Part shown: positions 1-9,188 of the stretch, one piece after another
Numbering within the stretch: position 1 is the first letter of the stretch
How the letters are laid out: each line of letters begins with the position of its first letter
From: Pythium myriotylum
Lineage: Eukaryota > Oomycota > Peronosporomycetes > Pythiales > Pythiaceae
Length of the DNA: 64,000 nt
Assembly: GCA_023091665.1 (NCBI GenBank)
Contig: JALJCQ010000016.1
Coordinates: forward strand, 496,001-560,000
Direction: 5' to 3'
Position numbers and translations under genes: made by a program
The notes under the pieces: model-generated
The model's input: only the letters and a program-made list of their open reading frames with translations
What the model was told of the DNA's origin: nothing
Database searches by the model: none

Positions 1-1390
1 TGTCGGCGGTTCGTGGCGCCGCGCGCGCGTTCCTGATGGCGTACGGCGCCAAGGCTTTCACTGCCGTGCTGCTGGCTTCCCGCAAGTGGGGGACGAGTGA
101 GTACGGAGGGTACGCCGATGCCGTGCGCCTGCTACTGCGCATGGACACGATCCGGTTCGGTGCGTTCTTTGGTTCGCTTGTAGGGGTGTTCCGGCTCACT
201 GAGCTCGCATCCCGGATCGCACGCGGCCAAAAGGACAGCACGAATCTCGCAATCGCTGGCGGTGTCTCGGGGCTCGCTCTGCTCGTTGACTCGGAGTCGC
301 GACGATCCACGATAGCGCTCTACGTGTTTGTGCGCATGTTGGACGTAGTGGGCCGCCACTTGACCGCTGTCGGCGCCATTCCTTCGTGGGAATACTCCTC
401 AGAAGCGCTCTTCGCTGCTAGCAATGTTGCCATTATGTATGCATTCATTGCGGATCCGACGCTGCTTCCAAAGGTGACGTTCCTACCATTGTCCCCGCTC
501 CACATCTTCGGCTGACTGTCCTCTGTTCTTGTCAGAGCTACTACAACTGGATCCTGCACATGGGTGCCGTGACACACCATGGATTGGAGTATGTCGTGCG
601 CCAAGGCTGGCGAGGAGAGCTTGATGCCCAAGGTAATCCAATCCCATTCCGCGGCTGCCAGCCGCACTATCACATGTACGTCCTTGGAAAACATTGCGTA
701 AAGCGAACTGCAGCTGATCCAAAACCAATGCAGGGAGTCTTGCGTCACCCATTCGATGAAAGAGTGGGTTGGCGGGCTCGGGCGCGCCATTCGGATTTAT
801 TTCCCTGTCCATTTTTTGCCCGCAATCTTTTTCAAGTTCAAACGGCTCCAGGACGCCCCGTTGTCAACGACTGCGCGCATCTCGTATGCTGCGCTATGTT
901 CTTCAGCCTTTCTCACCTCCTATCAGGTTCGTTACCGTCTTCCGGGGAGATTTTGTTGTCTCTAACCCAAGAGCTCAAATGTGCGGTTATTGTCTTTGTA
1001 GACCATCGTGAAGCTCGTGGTCTGCACGATGCGCAACACTTTTCAGCATGACTACGTGATTGAGTCGTGTCTCGGAGGGGTAAGAGAATGAGAACAACTA
1101 AAATCGATATTTCGGTGACTTACGTTGTTTGCACGTAGCTATTCACCGGTGCAAGCCTCTTTTTTGAGGACCCCAAGCGCCGTTTTGAGCTCATGCTCTA
1201 CTGTGTGCCGCGCGCCATCGACATTTTGTGGCAGCTTCTGAAGCGCAAGGGCATTGTTCGCTACGTCAAGAATGCTGAGGTCGCGCTTTTCTGTCTCTCA
1301 ATGTCTCTGATCATGTCTCGGCCGCCAGAACACTTCAAGCCCACATACCTGAGCATTTTGCGTTTCCTTTTCGGCCGCAACACTATTTAA
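1..1390 (+). CDS. TMEM135: TMEM135-like membrane protein, 3' part
   Basis: The gene enters the window already open (in frame from base 3), so its 5' end is missing. Exons read 1-473, 536-675, 734-926, 1002-1079 and 1139-1390; every junction is GT...AG and keeps frame. The product has the TMEM135 hallmark cysteine motif (CQPHYH, then ESCVTHSMKEW across the 676-733 intron), followed by long hydrophobic stretches and a second conserved block (FEDPKRRFELMLYC). TMEM135 proteins are multi-pass, Tim17-related membrane proteins of peroxisomes and mitochondria that affect organelle dynamics and lipid handling in animals; the same role here is inferred. The stop TAA is at 1388-1390. It converges on the zinc-finger gene, about 300 bp away, with nothing recognisable between. 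The family call is good; the organelle cannot be told from the sequence. Confidence 0.85.
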
Positions 1391-1688
1391 GACTGGGGCT
1401 TCAGGGAAACCCTTTCATCCCGGATTGTTCCACTATATAACAGGCTTAAATACAGGCGTCGGAAGTCCTCCGCCCCCCATTGCAGATATTCATACCAAAC
1501 TACACGAAGCAAACTCGGCCTCATACTAACCCGCAACCCACTAAACTTCCACACCCATGAAATCATACTCTACCGCATCCACTGTCGCCAATCTGGATAC
1601 TTATGTTTGCTCCTCCCGCGCTGTCAACCCACGCGAGTTCTATGCAGACGCTCACTCTCTTTACCTTCTTGGCATGGCGAAGAGAACG

Positions 1689-4600
1689 TCATAAAAGCCG
1701 TCCATCACCAAAAACCGAATCCCTCGTCAACTCGCGTTCATCGACGAAATCGTTGCTCCCACCGTGAAACAAGTCCATACTCGGGTTCCCACTCTTCAGA
1801 ATACCCACGAATGCCTTATCACGCGAAAGAAACGCTCCGCGTTCGCGAAGCCCGTGCAGCTCACACAGTGAGCAAGGCTGTTGAGAGCAGTCATCTTGAT
1901 GAAGTCGGCAACGATCGCTTCGCTCAAGTGCGAACTGTTCACAATATTCATGGCTACAACGACGTTCCATGGCATGATTGATGCACCCACTTCCATCGCG
2001 GTTTGCGCCAAATGAACATCCTTCGTAAGCACACTCGCGACGATATGAGTGGTACTCACAGAATTGAGGCGATTCCACAAGATTTTCGCACCCGGACTGC
2101 CAGCAGAATGAAGCTTTGCAATGTGCCGGACACAGCGTTGAACCGCCATTCACACTTTCGAAGCAGGCAGGGAACCGGCAGCCTTGAGACTGGTAGCTAC
2201 TCATCGCCTGGTCGAGGCCTTCCCCAAGAGGTGAGGCAGACGACTGCAGCTCTCTACCAATGGAGTTGCCTTCTTGTATACGGAAATGTCGCTTGCACAG
2301 CCCTCGCTTTTGCGCCTGCTTATCACAGCCATCCACCTTGCAGAAATACTTCTTCACCTTCGGGCTCCCGCCTTGTTTCATTTCAGAGGCCGCAGCTGCC
2401 GCTGCGGAGACCATTGCACGTTGTTTTTCGTCTCGCAACTGTGTCGATCTCAATGTAAGCTCATCCACAGACAACGAACCCGACTGGAACAATCGAAAGT
2501 GGTTATCGCAGAGACCTCCACGCACGATCAAACCGCTACAGTCTTTGACTCGACAAAGGTCACGGGTTTTAGACACAGCCATCTTCATCTGAGACGAGTC
2601 TCCCCACATGGCATCAGTTTCAGGTTCTGGTTGGATTGCCTGGGAGCTGCCACCAAGGGACGGGAACTGATACGGACTGCTGTTGTTGCCATCTCCCACG
2701 GATACGACAAGCGGGGAGAAAATATTTTGGCAAGACTCGCAAAACTCTCGCCCATAACTCTCCCTCGTACATATCGGGTTCGTACACGTGGAAGATCCTG
2801 TGTACCCACTCCTTGTGTCGGATTGCTTCCCAGCCGTATTTAAAGTCACCAGTGCTTGACGAGCATCACTCTCCGCTGTCGAAGACGAAAAACCTGAGCT
2901 CATACTCAGATTAGCCATCCTCCCGGTTGCCCCACTGGATCCAAAGCGGTCGATTCCTGAAGTAAATGAGGATGAAGGGTCCGTCGAGTTAAGTGTACCC
3001 AAGAAACCGGTGGATCCGCCTTGAGCGTGGAATGGTGATGTCTCTGCAAGGCTTGGTCGAGAAGCCGCTAGATCGGACTTGGCGGGGGCATGTCGCTGGT
3101 TGGAATGTTGCTGACATACATTGCTGCCTGGAAGAGCTGACGACTGACACGTGGCCACGCTACAAACCATCGCGCTAGCAGTTGGACCAACGGCCGGTGA
3201 GTGAGGGTTCATTCGTGTGATTTGGATCGCTTGGTTCGTCTTGTTTCCGTGATGCTGGCACAACCCGGACGCATACGGTGCCACGTTTCCGCAGCCCGTG
3301 ATAGAACAGATAGGGTGATTGCGCCCGCCCTCTCCGTCATCCCCACGGCGAGAAGAAGGGGTACCCCCGGCACCTGAAGTAATCTGACCGGAGTGGTACT
3401 TGCACAAACCCCTACTCGAATGGGCATTCAATGTGCACCCGCTAACCGTGCACGCTGCAGTGTCCACATCACTCTCTCCACCACCATCCGTACCACTAAG
3501 CTGACTATCATCTCTCGGTGCAGAGCCGTCTCGCGATAAATTGTGTTTCTCATAATAGTGCATTGTGCACAGTCGGTCTCGCTGCGAGTTCTTCGTGCAA
3601 GTTGGATGAGAGCATCGGCGTATCTCCTTCTGGAGTCGAGCGAGTGCGTCTTCAAAGCTCTCGCCAGTCGTCGACTGCTTCGCAATTTCTTCAGCTTGTT
3701 TCAGAATGACGTTCCCGTGGGTCCGACAGAGATGATTGCGTTGGGAGTGCTTGTTACAGTTCGGGTAGCTGCACATCGTGTACGCGCTATTGAGCCGCCG
3801 CTTGTTGATGTGCTTCGGTAGGCGACCCGTAGCCATGAGCAACTTCTCGTGGCCTCGGCAATAGCCTCTACCTTGGTCATTTTTGAAGCATCCAAACGTA
3901 CGGCAAACGGGGACATTCTGTGCACGGTTGGCAAGGATGCGATGCAATGCTTCTTTTCCCTCCGCCAGGTGCTTGTCGCACATACTTGAGTGTAGCAATG
4001 CCTTGTCGCGGCAGCCTGGGAACCCGCAAGGCGCGACGATGACGTGGCGATTGCAGAACTTGCCGTAAGCTTGTGAAACCCTTGCGCGATTCGGACAGTT
4101 GTGGTACTGACACTTCTCGTTCTTCTGCTCGATTTTCTGTTGGCTAAGGTCGGGCTCCTCTGTGGAGTCGACAAAGCGTGAGTAGTCATTGGCGTCGGGC
4201 GCACCAGTCGCAGCGACTACTGGTACGGCGGGTCGCGCGACCGACGACCCCATGGCAGCTGATGTCGCCGCGGACCGCGTACTGCTCGCGTCAGACGTGG
4301 GGGAGGTGGACGCAGACGAAGAAGGGCCCGGCTGGTGACGTTGGCCTCCCTGCATCAACGAGTGGGTCATGCTGAGTGGGGCAACAGATGATGGCCCCGA
4401 TAGCGACGAGAGATTGGCGAAGCTTGGCACCTGGAACGAGGACGACACGTCGCTCATGTTTACATCGGTGCTCCCAGACGGAGGATCCACCGAGCCGTTC
4501 TGGGCGTGGGCGTTCATTCCGAGCGTGCCTCCTTCTCGGCCGCCTCCACCGAGGAAGTCATTGAACTCGAGATCCAGCCCTGTCTGCTTGTAGTGCTGCT

Positions 4601-4904
4601 GGGGTTGCTGCTGCTGGGCGTCAAGCATAGCCGTGGATCGCCAGAACGACGCTGATACGGACTCGCCTTGACTTGGGGGTAGAAGCGGCGACGCAAACCG
4701 GGGGATGGTACTGTCCATGTTGCTCATGGTCATGCTCATGCCGAGGTTCCCCATGCTCATGGCCATGCTCGAGTAGGTCTGCTGGATCGGCGGCGGCTGC
4801 GGCACGGCGCTGTGCAGTCCGTAGGCGCGCCGCTGGGCCGCGGCCATCAAGGCGGCGTTGGCCGAGACGTTGGCGTCGCGTCCAGTCGCGCCGACTTTCC
4901 TCAT
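1689..4904 (-). CDS. Multi-finger CX4C...CX2H zinc protein (WRKY19-like oomycete family)
   Basis: This is one uninterrupted frame. The open frame continues upstream to 5357 but holds no ATG there, so I start at ATG 4904 (1,071 aa). The first 240 or so residues are Met/Ser/Gln-rich low complexity. From about residue 270 to the C-terminus there are 15 recognisable units of the form C-x4-C-x(8-13)-C-x2-H, for example CGFPGC...CDKH and CKVDGC...CKRH, plus one collapsed unit at the end (CSQQPC...CELH). One unit (CTNPIC...CESC) ends in Cys instead of His. Such finger arrays are common in oomycetes and are usually annotated as WRKY19-like or hypothetical; there is no WRKY domain here. Zinc binding is a safe inference. 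DNA or protein binding is unknown. Confidence 0.8.
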   Translation of the reverse strand: MRKVGATGRDANVSANAALMAAAQRRAYGLHSAVPQPPPIQQTYSSMAMSMGNLGMSMTMSNMDSTIPRFASPLLPPSQGESVSASFWRSTAMLDAQQQQPQQHYKQTGLDLEFNDFLGGGGREGGTLGMNAHAQNGSVDPPSGSTDVNMSDVSSSFQVPSFANLSSLSGPSSVAPLSMTHSLMQGGQRHQPGPSSSASTSPTSDASSTRSAATSAAMGSSVARPAVPVVAATGAPDANDYSRFVDSTEEPDLSQQKIEQKNEKCQYHNCPNRARVSQAYGKFCNRHVIVAPCGFPGCRDKALLHSSMCDKHLAEGKEALHRILANRAQNVPVCRTFGCFKNDQGRGYCRGHEKLLMATGRLPKHINKRRLNSAYTMCSYPNCNKHSQRNHLCRTHGNVILKQAEEIAKQSTTGESFEDALARLQKEIRRCSHPTCTKNSQRDRLCTMHYYEKHNLSRDGSAPRDDSQLSGTDGGGESDVDTAACTVSGCTLNAHSSRGLCKYHSGQITSGAGGTPSSRRGDDGEGGRNHPICSITGCGNVAPYASGLCQHHGNKTNQAIQITRMNPHSPAVGPTASAMVCSVATCQSSALPGSNVCQQHSNQRHAPAKSDLAASRPSLAETSPFHAQGGSTGFLGTLNSTDPSSSFTSGIDRFGSSGATGRMANLSMSSGFSSSTAESDARQALVTLNTAGKQSDTRSGYTGSSTCTNPICTRESYGREFCESCQNIFSPLVVSVGDGNNSSPYQFPSLGGSSQAIQPEPETDAMWGDSSQMKMAVSKTRDLCRVKDCSGLIVRGGLCDNHFRLFQSGSLSVDELTLRSTQLRDEKQRAMVSAAAAAASEMKQGGSPKVKKYFCKVDGCDKQAQKRGLCKRHFRIQEGNSIGRELQSSASPLGEGLDQAMSSYQSQGCRFPACFESVNGGSTLCPAHCKASFCWQSGCENLVESPQFCEYHSYRRECAYEGCSFGANRDGSGCINHAMERRCSHEYCEQFALERSDRCRLHQDDCSQQPCSLCELHGLRERGAFLSRDKAFVGILKSGNPSMDLFHGGSNDFVDERELTRDSVFGDGRLL

Positions 4905-6683
4905 GCTGTGCGGCGACGTCGCGTGGGCGTGGCGTCTTCTGGAGCCGGCGGTCGCCGGAGGTCCGCGCGTTGGTGCGACGCGGGCGTTCGCGTTCTCCCC
5001 GACGCGAGCCGAAGGAAGGGGAGACTGCCCCGGCCGCGGCGGCAGCTTTGGGTATGTGCTGAGGAGCTGGAGCTCCTCAGGAGGAAGAAAGCCGCGAAGG
5101 GGAGATGGTGGCGCTGTTCTCGGGCGTAATTTATTCTCGTGGTTTGGGCCGAGCACTTGGAGTTTGTATGGGAAGGCAGCAAAGTGAGTTGGAAGAAAAC
5201 GCCAATAAAATACGGAAACCGTGGCGCGAGCAGCTGTACTGTAGTTTATGATGTTGAAGTGAAGGTTCGCGCGCGACCGCCGCGTCCCGGCTGCGTCAAG
5301 TCGAGAGGGAAGCGCCCGCGAGAAGCCTCCCGTGGCGACCTTCCGCCCCTGGCCCAAGTGGACACGCGCAGCCAGCGGGGCTACCTAGAATAGGGCAGTT
5401 CTCGCTCGGAAGCCAGTCTTTGACGCCGGCCGGCTAACTGACTGCCTGGACGCCCTCATATTTCCGGAAGAAAATTGCAAACAAAACCAAACCAAAAAAA
5501 AATATCGAACCACTGTCCTGATACGCCTAGCCCTAATAGCAGAGGTGGGGGCAGATGGCGATTTGGACAGAAGTCATAATCATTGGGGCCATCGCTATAA
5601 TCACAGGAAAGTGGCTGCTGGGATCCCAACTCATCGAGGGTGCAGGCAGCCGAGTCCGCTCTCACTCGCCCCCTCTTGCATCGTCCGCAAACCCCAGAGC
5701 TTCTGGTGTGCCGCCGCACGCCACACAGATCATCGGCGTCTCTTCGTCTGTTCTTCGGCGCCATCCGTTGAGGATGCCGAACGGATCCGTCTTTTCCACT
5801 AGCCAACCAGAGCTTCAAGGTTGAATAAGGCGGCCACTGATGACTGGCCTGGTCGGATTCGATTTTCCACCAACACGCCGTGCAGAAGAGACCTCCCCGA
5901 GGTCCGATTAGTGCGCTCTAACACGCTGCTCGAGTGTTCGATCCTTTGGCGTGTTCACGATCCGCGCTCGCTCCCACTGCGCGTGGTGTGTTTGTTCGCT
6001 GAGGCATGGGACAAAATGCCAAAAAACTGGATGTCTCGTGAGGAGTTGGTCAAGTCGTCAGGTCCAACGTGATCGTATGAGTCTAAAGTATGTACAGCGC
6101 GATGAGTACGGTACTGTAGGAGCTTGCCTCGTCACTTTTACCTCGTGCCCGCTTCATCTCGCAACACTGTGTGGAGGTGTCGCTGACAAAAAGCTTCCAA
6201 CTCATCGCGCCAGGCTCGTCGTGCCAACCATACATAGGTATGTGCAGCAGTTCCGGTGTACCGTGGTGCTGCTGGAGTGGCCTCTTAGTCGATCCCTTGT
6301 GATCACGAGAACCACCAGCGAAAGTCCCACGTATCAACGCGTCGACCGCACGACGTCGGACTGGCGCAAGTGCCTCTTCAGAGCCTCCCCCCGTCGGACG
6401 CGAGGATCCGTCTACACAATCCTGCGACTATGCCGCGAAAATGACTCGGACATTCGTCCCGATCAAGCGCCAGCAAGCGTCCTCCTAGTGTCCACCCGCA
6501 CATATCTCGAGAGGTTACACGGCCAAGTAACTTTCATGGACCTGAACCGAAGAGCAGCATGCCCGGGGTCTCCATTACGAACGATTCCGGCGGATACCGG
6601 TAAATCCAACCTGCCAAAGATATCGAACAAGTACCATGAAGGTCCGCATAAGTTAACCCTTCCCCACCAGACATCGAGCGACC
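4905..6683. other. Intergenic region, 1.8 kb
   Basis: This lies between the starts of the divergent zinc-finger and TMEM70-like genes. Open frames cross it, including one that runs from 5951 into the TMEM70-like gene, but they lack family similarity and conserved structure. There is an A-rich run near 5475-5505. It probably holds both promoters and 5' UTRs; I see no RNA gene or repeat. Confidence 0.6.
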
Positions 6684-7408
6684 ATGGTCGGAGGCTTAGT
6701 GTGGCGACAAGCGCTACGCGTCGGCGCCGCCGTGGGCCATGCGCCTTCGCTCCGTCTCTCGCCACTCACGGCGTCCGCTGCGACAGCGCTGCTCCAGCGC
6801 CGCGCGTTCGCGTCGAGCCCCGCGGACGAAGACAGGCAGCTCGTGTACGAAGGCCCCATGGCCCGCGTCGTGCGCCTCATGAAGGGCGTCTCGGTCACGT
6901 CGTGCGCGCTCACGACCGTCGGGATGCCCGTGCTCTGTTACATGAGCGAGCAGTCGACGTCGGTCATCGGCAAGTGGGCCATGTGCGGCACCATCATGGT
7001 GAGCTTCTCGAGAGTTGCTTCGTGGCGTGGACGCAACTGATGATGGGCACTGTGGTTCGACAGCTCTTTGGCTTGGGCACGACCTCTCTCTACCACGTCC
7101 TCTTCGAGCCATACGTGCTGCGCATGTGGATCGATTCCCAGAAGGCACCACTGGGCAATGACACACTCGTCACAGTCGAGTCGCTCACGCTACTTGCCCA
7201 GCGCAAGACGACTCAGTTCACACTCGGTGACGTCACGCGACCAGTCAGCTCCATGCACCCGATGGTTTCGTTCCGAGCAAAGGACGCAAACTTTTTCATC
7301 CACCCTGAAGTGATCCAAGATGAAGAGCTCGTGAAGAAGCTCATGGGCGATGATTTTCAAGTCGTCAAGAAAGACTCCTCGAAAGGCCAGGAGGAAGACT
7401 TCTATTAG
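6684..7408 (+). CDS. TMEM70: TMEM70/TMEM186-family mitochondrial inner-membrane protein
   Basis: There are two exons, 6684-6998 and 7064-7408, joined across a 65 nt GTGAGC...CAG intron, giving 219 aa. The N-terminal 45 residues are Arg/Ala/Leu-rich without acidic residues, ending near RRAFASS: a typical mitochondrial presequence. The mature part starts with the family signature (LVYEGPMARVVRLMKG), followed by two hydrophobic helices and a soluble C-terminal domain. TMEM70 helps assemble the ATP synthase c-ring, and TMEM186 and TMEM223 relatives act in respiratory-chain assembly. Which paralogue this is cannot be decided here. A longer frame starting at 5951 matches exon 2 only by chance, because the intron shifts frame. 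Confidence 0.8.
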
Positions 7409-7437
7409 AGAATTCAGAGTAGATCGTAGCAGTCGGC

Positions 7438-8984
7438 CTATTGCTTCTCGACGGCTTCAATGTAGTCGTAACTATTGAGCGCATCTTCACTCTCGACCGC
7501 CTTGTCATTCTCATAAGGATCCGTTTCTGTCGCCCTCGCGGGGACTTGGACGCTTTCGCTGTCAGATAGGACGGACACAGACGCGATATCTTCAGACAGT
7601 TCACTGCAACCATTTGAATGTTGGTTTGTTGAGTGCCCGCGGGGCAGCAACAAATGTTCAGAACTTACCTCTCCACCTCTTCCATGTCCTCGACTTCCTC
7701 TTCGAAATCGCTCCCGTAGTTATCGTCGTCGTCTGGGGCCTCGTCCCCTTGGCTCCCTTTCGTGAAATCTGAAGTTGCTACGCGATCCTCAGACTCGGCC
7801 TGCTTTCCAACTTTCAACATTTGGAGAACCCCTGTATCGTCCTGCGCCTCCATCTCCTTCAGCTTCTCCTCTAGAGATCTCAGCCGCGCTACTGCTTCAT
7901 CGTCGTCTAGCTCATCTTCATCCTCGTGGCGGCTGCTACTGTCCTTAGCTAGGCTCTCTTGGTCGGCGTCGCCTTCTTCTTGCTGTATCGTTCTTCGTGA
8001 GTACACTCCCTCCTCGAATGAAGGCAACGTTGTGGGGGCAGGAGGGGGTTCGGCAACGGATGGAGATATCTCGTCATCTCCTTCGTTTCCTTCTTCGTCA
8101 TGACTACTGGAATTCTTCGTCTGTGATGGAACTGGTTTAGCGATTGGCGATTGATTGACGTCCTCATAACGATCGCGGCTCACACTTGCTGACTCTGCCA
8201 GTGACTCTTCCTCAAATGAACCACTGACAATCTCTTCTGCCATGCTCGCATCTAGATCTCCGTCATTTTCATCGTTCAGTTTCAAGGTTGAATCATCCGT
8301 AGTCGCACGGGTCTGTAACAACGGATGCGGGACGAGATCCAATAACGTTTCTTCTGGGGCTTCAGTCCAGCGTTGACCAAGAGAATTGCCCGGATAAGAT
8401 ATCTCTTGTGCCACTTTGTCGTGTTCTCGAACGTTAATGGGTGGAGTGGGCTCTTGAACGACCGCAGCGGCCTTGGTTTCGTCAAATCTTTGGGCGGACC
8501 TCAGCATTTTCACCAGAATTGGTGTTTGCTCGTCTCTCTTGCTAACGTTCACAAGCTCACAGAGTTGAGAAGGTAGTCTCCATTTAGTGTCATCTGGGTT
8601 TGAGCAGTCCAGCCGTGATTCAGCGAGAAAAACAGTTAAGGTGTGCTCGAGCTCGAGGCACTCCAGGAAGTTGCGCACAATTTCTAACGCTACACGACCA
8701 TCCGAGCCAAAAGACTCAACCATCGAGATCGAGGGCGCGATTGCGGAGTGCGCCATCCGAGATCCTCGCAGGGCTCCTAAAGCGTTTGATCCCGATCCAT
8801 GAATGACGTCGAACACAGCAGCTCTAAGCTGTGCCTACGAATAGCGATGTGTAAACCTTCCCCAGTCGTTGACGAAAGAGGCATCATGCACCTTGATCTT
8901 GGCTATAACGCCCTGGCTCTCTAGCACCTTTGCGACTTGGTCCTGGAGTTCCAGCTCCTCAGGTGTTGGGTCCACTGCAGTCAT
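7438..8984 (-). CDS. CEP43: FOP/CEP43-like centrosome and basal-body protein
   Basis: Three exons run 8984-8892, 8834-7669 and 7603-7438 on the minus strand, with introns of 57 and 65 nt, giving 474 aa. The first junction rebuilds the FOP N-terminal core: VIAKIK joined to AQLRAAVFDVIHG. This is followed by a LisH-like dimerisation helix (about residues 60-95, EIVRNFLECLELEHTLTVF). The middle is acidic, Ser/Glu-rich and disordered, with a coiled coil near residues 340-360 and a conserved acidic C-terminal motif (YGSDFEEEVE). FOP proteins anchor microtubules and act at centrioles and basal bodies, which fits an organism with flagellate zoospores. The first exon is only 31 codons and could easily be missed. 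Confidence 0.8.
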
Positions 8985-9188
8985 TGGAGAGACGCGTCCG
9001 TTGCCGCTTTGAAGTGGGGAGGCTCAGACCGAGGGGTCTTGGATGTACTTGTTTAACATTTATCCCGCTCTAGATACACAGTTCTAAAATGCGAAGCCAA
9101 CTTGGGAAAAGGATGATGCTCTTCTTTAACGACTAATTCCCACGCTTCTGTATTCTCTTCCTCTCACACTGCAGCTTCTGCTTGAACG

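Noticed and set aside
4905..5357. A 151-residue N-terminal extension of the multi-finger protein
   Set aside because: It would start at TTG, contains no Met and reads like 5' leader.
5951..7063. The long frame leading into TMEM70 exon 2 as a 485-residue protein
   Set aside because: The presequence and family motif lie in another frame (6684-6998), and a GT...AG intron joins them; the upstream part looks like noncoding translation.
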